From Paucidesulfovibrio longus DSM 6739 (GTDB lineage: Bacteria > Desulfobacterota > Desulfovibrionia > Desulfovibrionales > Desulfovibrionaceae): a DNA stretch of 64,000 bases. The notes beneath the pieces are model-generated. The model was not told the origin of the DNA. It ran no database searches and saw only the letters and a program-made list of their open reading frames with translations. The stretch is taken from contig NZ_ATVA01000014.1 in NCBI RefSeq assembly GCF_000420485.1, positions 335,958 to 399,957 of the forward strand, given 5' to 3'. Shown here one piece after another: positions 19,148 through 28,812 of this stretch. A program made the position numbers and the translations under genes. How positions within the stretch are numbered: position 1 is the stretch's first letter; the number at the start of each line of letters is the position of its first letter.

Positions 19148-22100
19148 ATGACGAAAGAGATAAAACAGAATAGCCGCGACGGGCGGCGACCCCTCAAGCG
19201 CCTTTGGATCGCGGTGACAGCCAGCCTCGCGCTCGTGGCCTGCCTGTATCTGCTGCTCTTCGCTTTTCTCGCCGAGCGCCAGCACGAGGAAATGGTCCGG
19301 GACCGCAGCGAGGCCCTCCGCCAGATCGTCAGCGTGGCCCGAGGCGCGCTCGATCCCGTGCTGCGCGACCTGCAGGACGGCAAGCTGGACAAGGACCAGG
19401 CCTTGGACAGGGTCTCGGAAATGCTCTGGGACATGCGCTACCCGGACTCCGGCTTCAACAACTATCTCTTCCTGATGACCGACAACGGCGTGCCCCTGGT
19501 GGACCCTGTCCAGCCGGACCTCGTCGGGGTCAGCCAATGGGACGCCCGCGACCCCGGCGGAGTGTATTACATCCGCGAACTGGCCAGGGCCGCGGCGGGG
19601 AACCCCAAAGGCGCCCTGGTTTCCTATTTCAACCGCCGCCCCGGAACCTCGCTTCCGCCGGAACCCAAGATATCCTTTGTCCTGCCGCTGCCGGAGCTGG
19701 ACTGCTTCATGGGCACCGGGGCCTACGTCTCGGACCTGGAAAGCGAGGCCCGGCAGGATTCCCTGCGCACGGGGCTGCTCGTGGGCGTGCTGTTCGTGCT
19801 CGGTTTCGTGCCGCTGGTGCTGCCGCTGCGCGAGGCCGCCCTGCGCAACGTGGCCCTGGCCCGCGAGATTGCCGAGCACGAGCGCACCGAGCGTTCCCTG
19901 CGCCACGCCGAATCCCGCTCCCGGATGATTTCGTCGCGGCCCGGACAGATCGTCTACGACATGGACGTGCTCGGCGGGGATACGATCTGGACGGGAGACG
20001 CCGAGGGCGTGTCCGGGCATACCCTGGAAGAATACGGCGAGTCCGGGTTTCTGGCCGGGAACATTCATCCCGACGAACGCGACGAGGTGCAGGCGAGCTG
20101 GCGGGAGGCCGTCCGCGAGAGCCGGGAATGGAGCGCCATGTACCGGCTGCAACGCAAGGAAGGCGGGTACGTCTACGTGGAGGATCACGCCGGGTTCCTG
20201 GCCTCCGAGTCGGAGGGCGCGCCCGTTCGGATGATCGGCAGCCTGCGCAACGTGGACGCGCTGGTGCGAGCGGGCGAGGAGGTCCGGCGCAGCGAGGCCA
20301 AGTACCGCGCCCTGGCCGAAAACTTCCCCAACGGCGCGGTGCTGCTGTATGACGAGGGGCTGCGCTTCCTGCTGGCGGACGGCGCCGGGCTCAAGAGCGT
20401 GGGCTTCTCGGACGGGGGCATGGTCGGCCGCACTCCGGCCGAGGTCTTTCCCCCTTCCGTGGCGCGAACCGCGGAGCAGCATTTCCGCAAGGCGCTGCGG
20501 GGCGAGGAACATGTCTTCGAGATGACCTACGCGGGCCGGATATTCAAGCTGCACGCCCTGCCCGTGCGCGGCGGCCATTCCGAAGGGGGCGGCGCGGCCG
20601 AGGGCATGGCCGTCATCCAGGACGTGACCGCCAACAAGCTGGCGGAAAAGGCGCTCTCCGAAAGCGAACGCCGCCTTTCCACGCTGATCATGAACATGCC
20701 CGGCATGGTCTACCGCAGCGCGTTCCACTCGGACTGGACCCTGGAATTCGTCAGCCCCGGCTGCCGCGCCCTGACGGGCTACGGCCCGGAATCCCTGCTC
20801 TACAACCGGGCCAAGAGCTGGAGCGCGCTCGTGCATTCCGACGACCGCGAACGGCTCAAGCAGGAGATCGCCCGCGCCCTGGCCGAGGAGCGGCCCTTTG
20901 AGCTCGCCTACCGCATCGAAACCCAGTCCGGCGAGCTGAAGTGGGTCTGGGAGCGCGGCGTGGGCATCAGCATGGGCGACGGCGTGCCGGTCATCGAGGG
21001 CATCATTCTCGACGTCACGGACCGCAAGCTCGCCGAGGAAGGGCTGGCCCGTAGTCTGGCCTACGAAACCGTGTTGAACAGTTGCGCCACCTTGCTGCTC
21101 TCCTCCGCGCGCCAGCAGGACGCCCTGGACCGGATTCTTGCGGAGCTGCGCATCGCGGCCGTGGCCTGCCGGGCCTACGTGTTCGAAAATTTCGTCAATG
21201 AGGAAGGCAAGCTCTGCTACCGCCTGACCAACGAGTCCGTGGAGCCTGAGGTCAGCTGCCTGCGCGAGGTGGAGCGGCTCCAAAACGCCTGCTACGAGGA
21301 TATCATCCCGCGCTGGCGCGAGGTCTTCGAGCACGGCGAGATCATCCAGGGCCATTTTGCCGATCTGCCGGAAGCCGAGCAGGAGCAGCTCGCGCGCTAC
21401 GAAATCAAGTCCCTGCTCGTGCTGCCCCTTCGGGTCGAGGGCCAGTGGAGCGGGTTCATCGGCTTCGACGACACCCGGCGGGAACGCGGCTGGGGCGAGG
21501 CGGAGCGCCTGTTCCTGCGCACGGCCACGAACATGATCGGCGCCTACATGGAGCGCCGCCGGGCCGAGCAGCGCCTGCTCCAGGCCCACGGCGAACTGGA
21601 CCAGATCTTCAACAGCACAGGGGACGGCATGGCCCTGATCGGGCTGGATGGAACCGTGCAGCGCATCAACCGCACCATGGCCGAGATGTTCGGCCTGGAC
21701 TCGGTCTTCGCCCAGGGCCGCGCCTGCCGGGAGGTCATCCAGGACGACCGCTGCCAGCAGAATCTCTGCCCCCTGTCCCTGCTCGACGCGGGCATGGAGC
21801 GCACGGACCACGTCTTCTGCCAGCCCGACCCGGACGGCGGCTTGCGCCACTTCCGTTCCGTGACCACGCCCTTCCGCGACGTGAACGGCGCGGTGGTGGG
21901 CGTCGTCGTCTCCACCAGGGAGATCACCCAGCGCGTGCGGGCCCAGGAGGAATCCAAGGAGCGCGAGCGCCAGCTGATCCAGGCGGACAAGCTCGCGGCC
22001 CTGGGAACGCTTGTTTCCGGCGTGGCGCACGAGATCAACAACCCCAACGGAATCATCACCCTGAACGCGCCCACCCTGCGCGACATCTGGCGCGGCGCGC

Positions 22101-22753
22101 GGCCCATCCTGGAAGAACGCTACGACGAGCGCGGCGATTTTCTCCTCGGCGAGGTGGAATACAGCGTCATCCGCGACGAGGCGGACGCCCTTTTTGATCA
22201 GATCGTGGAGTCGGCCCGGCGCATCAAGCGCATCGTGGCCGAGCTGAAGGGTTTTGCACGCCAGGACGTGACCGGCCGGGACCAGATCGTGAACCTCAAC
22301 GAGGTGGCCCGCGCCGCCGTGGGTCTCGTCGCCAACAAGATCAAGAAATGCACGAATCATTTCGAGGCGTTCTGGAGCGATGAGCCTGTTCGCGTCCTGG
22401 GCAATTTCCAGCGTCTGGAGCAGGTGCTCGTCAACGCCCTGATCAACGCCTGCGAAGCCCTGACCGAACCGGAACAGGCCGTGAACCTGCGCATCGGGCT
22501 CAGCCCGGACGGCAAGTCCGCGCAGGTCGCCGTGACGGACGAGGGCAGGGGCATGAGCCCGGAGGAGATCCGGCACGTGTTCGAGCCGTTCTTCACCACC
22601 AAGCGCGACAGCGGCGGCACGGGGCTCGGCCTGTCCGTTTCCCACGGCATCATCGTGGAGCACGGCGGCCGGATGTACTTCACCTCCGAGCCTTCCAAGG
22701 GCACGGTCTGCATCGTGGAACTGCCGCTTCTGCGCGAGGAGGCCGGGAAATGA
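19148..22753 (+). CDS. Large membrane sensor kinase: Cache - PAS repeats - GAF - PAS - kinase
   Basis: The 1201-residue protein has two membrane helices (about 18-40 and 210-232) enclosing a single-Cache sensor domain (NYLFLMTDNGVPLVDP, MGTGAYVSD). PAS/PAC domains follow at roughly 255-390, 395-510 and 520-640, then a GAF domain (about 640-810) and another PAS (about 815-945). The kinase core has GTLVSGVAHEINNPNG with the phosphoaccepting His, an extended dimerisation region, DEGRGM and GTGLGLS. It should sense a small ligand outside the cell. Its stop overlaps the start of an NtrC-type gene (ATGA), which is surely its partner. Confidence 0.93.
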   Translation: MTKEIKQNSRDGRRPLKRLWIAVTASLALVACLYLLLFAFLAERQHEEMVRDRSEALRQIVSVARGALDPVLRDLQDGKLDKDQALDRVSEMLWDMRYPDSGFNNYLFLMTDNGVPLVDPVQPDLVGVSQWDARDPGGVYYIRELARAAAGNPKGALVSYFNRRPGTSLPPEPKISFVLPLPELDCFMGTGAYVSDLESEARQDSLRTGLLVGVLFVLGFVPLVLPLREAALRNVALAREIAEHERTERSLRHAESRSRMISSRPGQIVYDMDVLGGDTIWTGDAEGVSGHTLEEYGESGFLAGNIHPDERDEVQASWREAVRESREWSAMYRLQRKEGGYVYVEDHAGFLASESEGAPVRMIGSLRNVDALVRAGEEVRRSEAKYRALAENFPNGAVLLYDEGLRFLLADGAGLKSVGFSDGGMVGRTPAEVFPPSVARTAEQHFRKALRGEEHVFEMTYAGRIFKLHALPVRGGHSEGGGAAEGMAVIQDVTANKLAEKALSESERRLSTLIMNMPGMVYRSAFHSDWTLEFVSPGCRALTGYGPESLLYNRAKSWSALVHSDDRERLKQEIARALAEERPFELAYRIETQSGELKWVWERGVGISMGDGVPVIEGIILDVTDRKLAEEGLARSLAYETVLNSCATLLLSSARQQDALDRILAELRIAAVACRAYVFENFVNEEGKLCYRLTNESVEPEVSCLREVERLQNACYEDIIPRWREVFEHGEIIQGHFADLPEAEQEQLARYEIKSLLVLPLRVEGQWSGFIGFDDTRRERGWGEAERLFLRTATNMIGAYMERRRAEQRLLQAHGELDQIFNSTGDGMALIGLDGTVQRINRTMAEMFGLDSVFAQGRACREVIQDDRCQQNLCPLSLLDAGMERTDHVFCQPDPDGGLRHFRSVTTPFRDVNGAVVGVVVSTREITQRVRAQEESKERERQLIQADKLAALGTLVSGVAHEINNPNGIITLNAPTLRDIWRGARPILEERYDERGDFLLGEVEYSVIRDEADALFDQIVESARRIKRIVAELKGFARQDVTGRDQIVNLNEVARAAVGLVANKIKKCTNHFEAFWSDEPVRVLGNFQRLEQVLVNALINACEALTEPEQAVNLRIGLSPDGKSAQVAVTDEGRGMSPEEIRHVFEPFFTTKRDSGGTGLGLSVSHGIIVEHGGRMYFTSEPSKGTVCIVELPLLREEAGK

Positions 22754-24141
22754 ACGCGAACTGGCCGCCGAGGCCCATCCTGATGGTGGACGACGAGGAG
22801 CCCTGGCTGGAGAGCCTGCGAGGAATCCTCAGCCTCGCGGGCATCCGCAACGTCATCACCTGCCGGGACAGCCGCGAGGTGCCGGAACTGCTGCTCCGCA
22901 ACGATGCCAGCGTGCTGCTGCTCGACCTCTGCATGCCCCACGTCTCCGGGCAGGAGCTTTTGCGCGGGGTGGTCGCCGAGCACCCGGAGCTGCCCGTCAT
23001 CGTGCTTTCCGGCCAGGACGAGCTGGAAACCGCGGTGCGCTGCATCAAGGACGGGGCCTATGAATATTTCCTCAAGAGCACGGAAAAGGAACGGCTGATC
23101 ACCTCGGTGCGCCGCGCCGTGGAGTTGACCGACGTGCGCCGCGAGAACGCCAAGCTCAAGAACGCGTTTCTCGGCCGGGGGCCGGAACATCCGGAAGCCT
23201 TCGACGCCCTGGTCACCCGCGATCCCAAGATGCGCGCCCTGTTCGGCTATGCCGAGGCCGTGGCCGCCACGACCCTGCCCGTGCTGATCACCGGGGAAAC
23301 CGGGACGGGCAAGGAACTCATGGCCCGCGCCGTGCACCGTCTCAGCGGGCGCAAGGGGCCGTTCGTGGCCGTGAACGCGGCCGGGCTGGACGACAACGTC
23401 TTTTCGGACACGCTCTTCGGCCACCGGCGGGGCGCGTTCACCGGGGCGGAGGAGCCGCGCGAGGGGCTGGTGGCCAAGGCCGCGGGGGGCACGCTCTTTC
23501 TCGACGAGATCGGCGACCTGGGGGCGCTCTCCCAGACCAAGCTCTTGCGCCTTCTTCAGGAGGGCGAATATTTCCCGCTCGGCTCGGACCGGGCCGAACG
23601 CTCTTCCGCGCGCGTCCTGGCCGCGACCATGGAGGATCCGGAAGCCCTGGAAACCCAGGGACGGCTGCGGCGCGACCTCTATTACCGCCTTTCCGGCCAC
23701 CGCATCCACCTGCCGCCCCTGCGCGAGCGGCGCGGCGACGTTTCCGTGCTGCTGGAGTGTTTTGTGGAGCAGGCCGCCCAGGAGCTGGGCAAGACCCGCC
23801 CGCCCCTGCCGCCGGGACTGGCCGCTCGGCTGGAGAACCATCATTTTCCCGGCAACGTCCGCGAACTGCGCAGCATGGTCTGGGACGCGGTGGCCGGGTA
23901 CACGTCCGGCTGGCTGGCGCTCCGGCCTTTCCAGACCCGCTCGGCCCTGGCTCCGGCAGCGGCCGTGTCCTCCTTCGGCGAGGCGCTGCGCGGGCTGGAC
24001 CGCCTGCCGGAACAACGGGAAGCCTATGCGGCCCTGGCCGAGGAGGCCCTGCGCCGCACCGGGGGCAACCGGAGCGCCGCTGCGGACCTGCTCGGCATCT
24101 CCCGCCAGGCCCTTGCGCGCCATCTGAATAGAATTTCCTGA
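22750..24141 (+). CDS. NtrC-family sigma-54 response regulator, partner of the large kinase
   Basis: The 463-residue protein has a receiver (MVDDEEPW pocket, phosphoacceptor in LLLDLCMPHVSG, K in FLKSTEKE), an AAA+ domain with GETGTGKE, the sigma-54 loop GAFTGA and LFLDEIGDLG, and a C-terminal Fis-type helix-turn-helix (NRSAAADLLGISRQALARHL). The usual K-P pair of the receiver is K-S here. It overlaps the kinase gene by four bases. Target promoters are not obvious: no good -24/-12 site was seen up to 25.7 kb. Confidence 0.93.
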   Translation: MNANWPPRPILMVDDEEPWLESLRGILSLAGIRNVITCRDSREVPELLLRNDASVLLLDLCMPHVSGQELLRGVVAEHPELPVIVLSGQDELETAVRCIKDGAYEYFLKSTEKERLITSVRRAVELTDVRRENAKLKNAFLGRGPEHPEAFDALVTRDPKMRALFGYAEAVAATTLPVLITGETGTGKELMARAVHRLSGRKGPFVAVNAAGLDDNVFSDTLFGHRRGAFTGAEEPREGLVAKAAGGTLFLDEIGDLGALSQTKLLRLLQEGEYFPLGSDRAERSSARVLAATMEDPEALETQGRLRRDLYYRLSGHRIHLPPLRERRGDVSVLLECFVEQAAQELGKTRPPLPPGLAARLENHHFPGNVRELRSMVWDAVAGYTSGWLALRPFQTRSALAPAAAVSSFGEALRGLDRLPEQREAYAALAEEALRRTGGNRSAAADLLGISRQALARHLNRIS

Positions 24142-24385
24142 GCCTGAAACCGCCCCGGAGAGGGTGTTGCGAATCGCACCTTGCACCATCTCGCCCTCAC
24201 GAATAATCATTGCTTTTCAAGCTGATCGGAACAATCTGAAAAGGGGTGTTGCGTTTTGGCACAGTCTCCGTCCGCCGGGCGGAAGCGCGCAACGCACCGC
24301 AGGATCCGCACTTTTCCATGCGGCGGCCCACGGCACGATTCTTCCATAAGAAAATGCGAGTGAGGCCGCTTTCAGGGGGGAATTC
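24142..24385. other. 244-bp gap before the receiver-phosphatase gene
   Basis: No gene is seen. The stretch is less GC-rich than its flanks and includes the short dyad TGCGAATCGCA at 24168-24178. A TTTTGGCACAG stretch resembles half of a sigma-54 promoter but has no -12 element at the right spacing. The promoter of the next gene is probably here but cannot be pinned down. Confidence 0.5.
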
Positions 24386-25597
24386 ATGCAGCAGCACATC
24401 CTTTTGGCAGAAGACGACGCGGGCCTGCGGCTTTCCTTGACCTTCGTGCTCAAGAACAAGGGCTACCGGATCACTTCCTGCGTGGACGGGCGCGAGGCCT
24501 TGGAACAGCTGACACGGTTTCGCGAGGAAGGGGTGATCGTGGACGCGCTGATCACGGACATCCAGATGCCCGGCATGAACGGGATGGAGCTGATCCGCAG
24601 GCTCAAGACGGACGACCTGGAGCTGCCCGTCATCGTCATCACCGGGCACGGCGACAAGGAAATGCTCATCGAGCTGCTCCGGCTGGGCTGCGACGACTAT
24701 CTTTCCAAGCCGTTTGAACCGGACGAGGTGCACGACAAGGTCGCCCAGGTGCTGGAGAAGAAGCGGGTCAGCGAGCGGCTGCGCGAGCGCGAGCAGAGCG
24801 ACCTGCGCAAGGCGAACCTGCGGCTCGACCGCGAGGTGCAGGCCTACAGGCGCGACCTTCAGGATCTGCGCGGCGAGATGGCCCGCGCGGTGCGCACCTA
24901 TACCGACCTCATGGACGTGGACAGGAGCGCCTTCAAGGTGCCCCTGGAATACCGCTCGCGCCCGTACCGCGACCTGGGCGGCGACTACATGGGCATCTGC
25001 GACACCTCCACGGGCTGCAACGTGCTCGTGGCCGACGTGGCCGGGCACGACCTGGCCGCCTCCTACCAGACCGTGCTCATCAAGAGCCAGTTCGACGAAA
25101 ACTGCCGCCTGGGGCGCGACGGGGTGGAATTTTTCCGCACACTGAACCACGAACTCATCGTCAACGGCCGCGAAGAGCGCATGGTCACGGCCCAGGCCCT
25201 GAGCCTGGACCTGGAAGCGCGCACGGCCCGCGTGGTCTCCGCGGGGCATCCGCGCATGCTTCTGCGCCGCTCGGACAGAACTGCCTCCGAAAGCGTCCCC
25301 GCATCCGGTTCCGTGCTGGGGCTCATGGACGAGGTGGATTTCGGCGTGGTCGATCTGGAGATCCATTCGGGCGACAGGTTTTATCTCTACACGGACGGCC
25401 TGCTCAACGCGCACAGCGTGGACGGCCCCACGGGCGACCGCCGGGTGCTCGGCGAGCGCGGCTTGCTGCGCGCCCTGGATATCTTTTCGGACCTGCCGCT
25501 CAGCGAGCAGGTCCAGAGCGTCTGGCGCTTCGCGCGCAGCTTCTGCCGCTACCGCCAGTCCGACGACATGCTTTTATTGGGCATTCAGGTGCCCTAG
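24386..25597 (+). CDS. Response regulator with PP2C (RsbU/SpoIIE-type) phosphatase output
   Basis: The 403-residue cytoplasmic protein has a receiver (1-125; AEDDAG pocket, phosphoacceptor in ALITDIQMPGMNG, K in YLSKPFEPDE), a coiled linker (about 130-175) and a SpoIIE-type phosphatase domain (LGGDYMG, VADVAGHDLAA, VSAGHP, YTDGL, SDDMLLLG). The metal-binding Asp residues are all in place. Such proteins usually dephosphorylate an anti-sigma-factor antagonist, but none is encoded nearby. GGGGGG precedes the ATG. Confidence 0.93.
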   Translation: MQQHILLAEDDAGLRLSLTFVLKNKGYRITSCVDGREALEQLTRFREEGVIVDALITDIQMPGMNGMELIRRLKTDDLELPVIVITGHGDKEMLIELLRLGCDDYLSKPFEPDEVHDKVAQVLEKKRVSERLREREQSDLRKANLRLDREVQAYRRDLQDLRGEMARAVRTYTDLMDVDRSAFKVPLEYRSRPYRDLGGDYMGICDTSTGCNVLVADVAGHDLAASYQTVLIKSQFDENCRLGRDGVEFFRTLNHELIVNGREERMVTAQALSLDLEARTARVVSAGHPRMLLRRSDRTASESVPASGSVLGLMDEVDFGVVDLEIHSGDRFYLYTDGLLNAHSVDGPTGDRRVLGERGLLRALDIFSDLPLSEQVQSVWRFARSFCRYRQSDDMLLLGIQVP

Positions 25598-25678
25598 GGT
25601 ATAAGGGGAACGAGAGGGATTGAATGGGATCGGTCTCAGGGGGGCATGGATCGTCAATCGTCCAACGGAGGGAAGGTC

Positions 25679-27913
25679 ATGGGTATGAAGATGCGTCTCA
25701 AGGTGCGGGGCAAGCTGCTCCTGCCCATAATCAGCGTGGTTTTCGTCGGCATCCTCGGCCTGTTGTCGTTCAGCTATCTGGAATCCTCAACGCTTCTCGA
25801 AACGCAGATTCGAGAGGGCATCATCCGTGAATCCGAGGCCGCCTCGCGGGCCATGGAGGAATGGGTCGACGGCCGCAAGATCGACCTCGTGAACTGGGCT
25901 CGCAACAGCGGCTACCACCGCCTCTTCGCGGGCGAGCCCGGCGGGTTTGAGGATTCCATGCGCACCCTGGCCGGGAAGATGGCCGATTTCTCTTATTTCG
26001 AGTCCGTGAACCTCATGGACCTTTCGGGCAGGGTGGTGGCTTCCGGCGACCCGGCCCGCCTGGGGCTCGACCTGTCCGACCGCGACTATTTCAAGAAGGC
26101 GGCCGCGGGCGAGGTCGCCAGTTCCAAGCCGCTCCTGAGCAAGGTTTCCGGCAACCCCGTCTTCGTCATCTCCGCCCCGGTCAAGGGACCGGACGGACGG
26201 GTCGAGGGCGTGCTCGCCGGAGTCTTCAAGATCGACCGCCTGACCAGCATCTTCATCGACGGGATCAAGATCGGCGACAACGGCTACGCCTACGTGCTCG
26301 ACAGCGACGGCTCGGTCATCGGCCATCCGAACAAGGATTTCATCATGAAGCTGAACGTGGCCGACACCGATTTCGGCAAGGTCATGCTTCAGGAAAAGAA
26401 CGGATACTACAAGTATTGGTTCGAGCAGCAGTCGCAGTGGAAGATGATGGGCTTCAACGAGGTTCCGGCCACGGGCTGGGTCGTGGCCGTGACCGCGCCC
26501 CTGACCGAGCTGCTCGCTCCGCTGGTGCGCGTGCGCAACCTGGCCATGGTGGGCGGCCTGGTCACGGTCGTGCTGGCCGGGCTGGTCATCTTCTTCTTCG
26601 TGGGCAAGGTGACCAGGGTCCTCGGCGACTCGGTGACGCATCTCAAGGAGCTGGCCGAAGGCAATGTGGACCGCGAGGTTCCGCGGGCGCATCTGGACGC
26701 CTATGACGAACTGGGCGACCTGGCGCGCGGCTTCCAGGCCATGGTCGAGACGCAGCGCGCGCGGGCGGAGATGGCCCAGGCCATCGCCGGGGGCGACCTG
26801 ACCCGCAGGGTCAAGGTGGCCTCGGACAAGGACCGCCTGGGCAAGGCTCTGGAAAAGATGGTCGGGAGCCTGAACGACATTCTCGGACAGATCAACGCGG
26901 CGGCCGAGCAGGTCCGGGACGGTTCCGGACAGGTTTCGGAATCGAGCCAGGCCCTTTCCCAGGGCGCCACGGAGCAGGCTTCCTCCCTGGAGGAGATCAC
27001 CAGCTCGGTGACGCAGATCAGCTCCCAGACGCGGACCAACGCGGAGAACGCCTCCCAGGCCAACCTGCTCGCCTCCCAGGCGCGCGACGCGGCCCGCGAG
27101 GGCGACCGCGAGATGCAGGAGATGGTCGGGGCCATGGAGGACATCAACCAGTCCAGCCAGGCCATCAGCAAGATCATCAAGGTCATCGACGAAATCGCCT
27201 TCCAGACCAACCTGCTGGCGCTGAACGCGGCGGTGGAGGCGGCCCGCGCGGGCAGCCACGGCAAGGGCTTCGCCGTGGTGGCCGAGGAGGTCCGCAACCT
27301 GGCCTCGCGCAGCGCCAAGGCCGCGCAGGAAACGGCCCAGCTCATCGAGGGCTCCGTGGCCAAGGTGGGCAAGGGCGGCGACATGGCCGGGCAGACCGCC
27401 GAATCCCTGCGCCAGATCGTGGAGAAGATCACCAGGGTGGCGGACCTCGTGGCGGACATCGCTGCCGCCAGCGAGGAGCAGGCCAAGGGCGTGGGCCAGA
27501 TCAACATCGGCCTGAGCCAGATCGACCAGGTCACGCAGCAGAACACGGCCAACGCGGAGGAAACCGCGTCCGCCTCGGAAGAGCTTTCCAGCCAGGCCGT
27601 GGAAATGCGGCGGCTCGTGAGCCGCTTCCGGCTCAGCCAGGAAGAGGCCCGAAACATGGGCGTGCCCAGGGCCATCACCAGCGGCGCGACCCGCGGGCGC
27701 GCCCCCCAGCTTCCCCCGGCCCAGCCGCGAAGCGCGAACAAGAGCGCTCCGGCTCCGGCGCGCCGCTCCGGCGGCCAGCGGCCCGCCTCGGAAGGCGCCT
27801 GGGGCGAAAGCCCCGTCGGCAACGGAGCCGCCCAGGTTCAACGCGGCAAGGCCGAGGTCATTCAGCCGGAAGACGTGATCGCCCTGGACGACGACGAATT
27901 CGGACGCTATTAG
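25679..27913 (+). CDS. Methyl-accepting chemotaxis protein with Cache sensor
   Basis: The 744-residue receptor has an N-terminal helix ([19 protein letters not shown]), a periplasmic double-Cache domain ([43 protein letters not shown]), a second helix near residue 295 ([15 protein letters not shown]), HAMP and a long signalling coil. The hairpin tip [20 protein letters not shown] is the conserved kinase/CheW contact. The C-terminal tail is Pro/Arg/Ala-rich and lacks an NWETF-type methylase-binding pentapeptide. Cache receptors bind small ligands such as amino or organic acids. GGAGGGAAGG precedes the chosen ATG. Confidence 0.95.
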   Translation: MGMKMRLKVRGKLLLPIISVVFVGILGLLSFSYLESSTLLETQIREGIIRESEAASRAMEEWVDGRKIDLVNWARNSGYHRLFAGEPGGFEDSMRTLAGKMADFSYFESVNLMDLSGRVVASGDPARLGLDLSDRDYFKKAAAGEVASSKPLLSKVSGNPVFVISAPVKGPDGRVEGVLAGVFKIDRLTSIFIDGIKIGDNGYAYVLDSDGSVIGHPNKDFIMKLNVADTDFGKVMLQEKNGYYKYWFEQQSQWKMMGFNEVPATGWVVAVTAPLTELLAPLVRVRNLAMVGGLVTVVLAGLVIFFFVGKVTRVLGDSVTHLKELAEGNVDREVPRAHLDAYDELGDLARGFQAMVETQRARAEMAQAIAGGDLTRRVKVASDKDRLGKALEKMVGSLNDILGQINAAAEQVRDGSGQVSESSQALSQGATEQASSLEEITSSVTQISSQTRTNAENASQANLLASQARDAAREGDREMQEMVGAMEDINQSSQAISKIIKVIDEIAFQTNLLALNAAVEAARAGSHGKGFAVVAEEVRNLASRSAKAAQETAQLIEGSVAKVGKGGDMAGQTAESLRQIVEKITRVADLVADIAAASEEQAKGVGQINIGLSQIDQVTQQNTANAEETASASEELSSQAVEMRRLVSRFRLSQEEARNMGVPRAITSGATRGRAPQLPPAQPRSANKSAPAPARRSGGQRPASEGAWGESPVGNGAAQVQRGKAEVIQPEDVIALDDDEFGRY

Positions 27914-27974
27914 CCGACGGCGCGTCCCGGAGGCCGTGACGGCGATCCGGGGGGCGCATTGAGCCGCAAATGAA

Positions 27975-28001
27975 GAAGGGGCGACCCGAGGTCGCCCCTT
28001 C
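27975..28001. terminator. Hairpin terminator between converging genes
   Basis: A perfect 12-bp stem (GAAGGGGCGACC/GGTCGCCCCTTC) with a 3-base loop lies between the chemoreceptor gene and the end of the converging 145-residue gene. The T-runs are weak on both sides (CCGTTCTT on plus, TTCATTT on minus), but the position suits termination of both. Confidence 0.8.
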
Positions 28002-28032
28002 CGTTCTTGGGAGCATGATCGGACGGATCGCC

Positions 28033-28470
28033 CTAGAGCTCCTGCTCCGCGTCCGGCACGCCGAGGGCGCTGCCGGGGTGCAGCAGGGGCGGGCGGCCCA
28101 GGCCGTCCACGAGCCGGGCCAGGACCAGCAGCCCTTCGGGCTCGAATTCGTCCGGCGCGTCCACCAGCAGGAGCACGGGACGGTCCGCGGGCAGATTGAT
28201 CTCCCGAAGGGCGATGCGCTCCGGCGAGGGAGTGCGGCGCACGGAAAGGATCGGACCGTGGCCGATGACGCGGATGGCGTATTCCGAGGCGTCGTCGGCG
28301 GCCAGGCGGAAGGTCAGGGCGGGTTCGAGGGATTCTTCGTCCGGGGTCGGCCCGCCCACGGGGCGCACCGGCCCGGAAGCGAGCACGGCTCCCTGGGGAG
28401 TGTCCAGAAAGGCCAGGGCCTGGCGGCTTGATTTCACGAGGTCTTCAACCGTAAGCAGTCGCAGGGTCAT
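28033..28470 (-). CDS. Protein of unknown function under a SAM-I riboswitch
   Basis: The 145-residue acidic protein has no signal peptide, membrane helix or recognised motif. It looks like a compact alpha/beta protein (RPVLLLVDAPDEFEPEGLLVLARLV). AGGAGGAA precedes the ATG by nine bases. The reading frame extends upstream through the riboswitch, but that part is leader RNA, not protein. The leader carries a SAM-I aptamer and terminator, so expression should fall when S-adenosylmethionine is plentiful. This suggests a role tied to methionine, SAM or sulfur-compound metabolism; nothing in the protein itself shows this. Confidence 0.75.
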   Translation of the reverse strand: MTLRLLTVEDLVKSSRQALAFLDTPQGAVLASGPVRPVGGPTPDEESLEPALTFRLAADDASEYAIRVIGHGPILSVRRTPSPERIALREINLPADRPVLLLVDAPDEFEPEGLLVLARLVDGLGRPPLLHPGSALGVPDAEQEL

Positions 28471-28593
28471 TGGGCGGTTCCTCCTTGCCCGGAGGGCCGG
28501 AGCCCTCAAGCGGTTTAGCCATGTTTTTTTATACTGTGGGTAGCAATCGCGACAAATCGCCCACAGGTCGCCTTTTCCATCGTCGGCCCGAAA
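28471..28593 (-). other. Distal leader of the riboswitch-controlled gene with two hairpins
   Basis: After the riboswitch terminator the leader still runs about 120 bases. It contains a hairpin with 7-bp arms (CTGTGGG/CCCACAG, 28534-28566) and a tight GC hairpin (GAGGGC/GCCCTC, 28492-28507) just ahead of the ribosome site. A 21-codon reading frame starting with ATG near 28578 is possible but unsupported. Confidence 0.5.
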
Positions 28594-28620
28594 CGAAAAA
28601 ACCTCTCGCGAAGAGAGGTT
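28594..28620 (-). terminator. Intrinsic terminator of the SAM-I riboswitch
   Basis: On the minus strand AACCTCTC-TTCGC-GAGAGGTT forms an 8-bp stem followed directly by a run of T. It lies 20 bases after the aptamer, as expected for a transcriptional expression platform. GAGAGATT inside the aptamer's P2 region can pair with seven of eight bases of the terminator's first arm, so a competing fold is possible. Confidence 0.9.
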
Positions 28621-28640
28621 GATTGGGCAGAGAAGGTCGT

Positions 28641-28746
28641 CCCCTACATCGTTCCCTTGCGGGTCGGCATTGGCACCTTGCATATCAGGCAGGTTGCCGT
28701 GGCGGTCACTGAGCCGAATCTCTCTCGCCACTCTGAATGGAAAAGG
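28641..28746 (-). ncRNA. SAM-I (S-box) riboswitch aptamer
   Basis: The minus-strand RNA has the S-box core in order: P1 arm CCTTT, CAGAGTGGCG (P2 start), P2 loop with TTCGG, GTGACCGCCACGGCAACC, P3 (ACCTGC/GCAAGGT), GGTGCCAATGCCGA, P4 (CCC-GCAA-GGG), then AGGGG closing P1. GTGGCG pairs with CGCCAC in P2. The P2 loop TCGG is complementary to CCGA in J3/4, the pseudoknot typical of SAM-I. ACGGCAACC and GGTGCCAA are the hallmark conserved blocks. A promoter lies upstream and a terminator downstream. Confidence 0.92.
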
Positions 28747-28762
28747 CAAAGAACTGATCGGA

Positions 28763-28791
28763 AGCATACAGGGGGGGCGGGCGCGCGTCAA
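28763..28791 (-). promoter_or_regulatory. Sigma-70-type promoter of the riboswitch transcript
   Basis: TTGACG and TATGCT are separated by exactly 17 bases on the minus strand. Transcription should begin near 28756, ten bases ahead of the aptamer. Confidence 0.85.
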
Positions 28792-28812
28792 GGGGGCGGT
28801 TCCTGACGGCTC

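Noticed and set aside
18956..22663. A 1235-codon open frame on the minus strand opposite the large kinase gene
   Set aside because: It is a GC-rich shadow: low-complexity His/Gly/Ala composition, no domains, no ribosome site, and the plus strand has clear Cache, PAS, GAF and kinase domains.
24241..24280. TTTTGGCACAG as a sigma-54 promoter for the receiver-phosphatase gene
   Set aside because: The GG element has no GC ten bases downstream, so the -12 half is missing.
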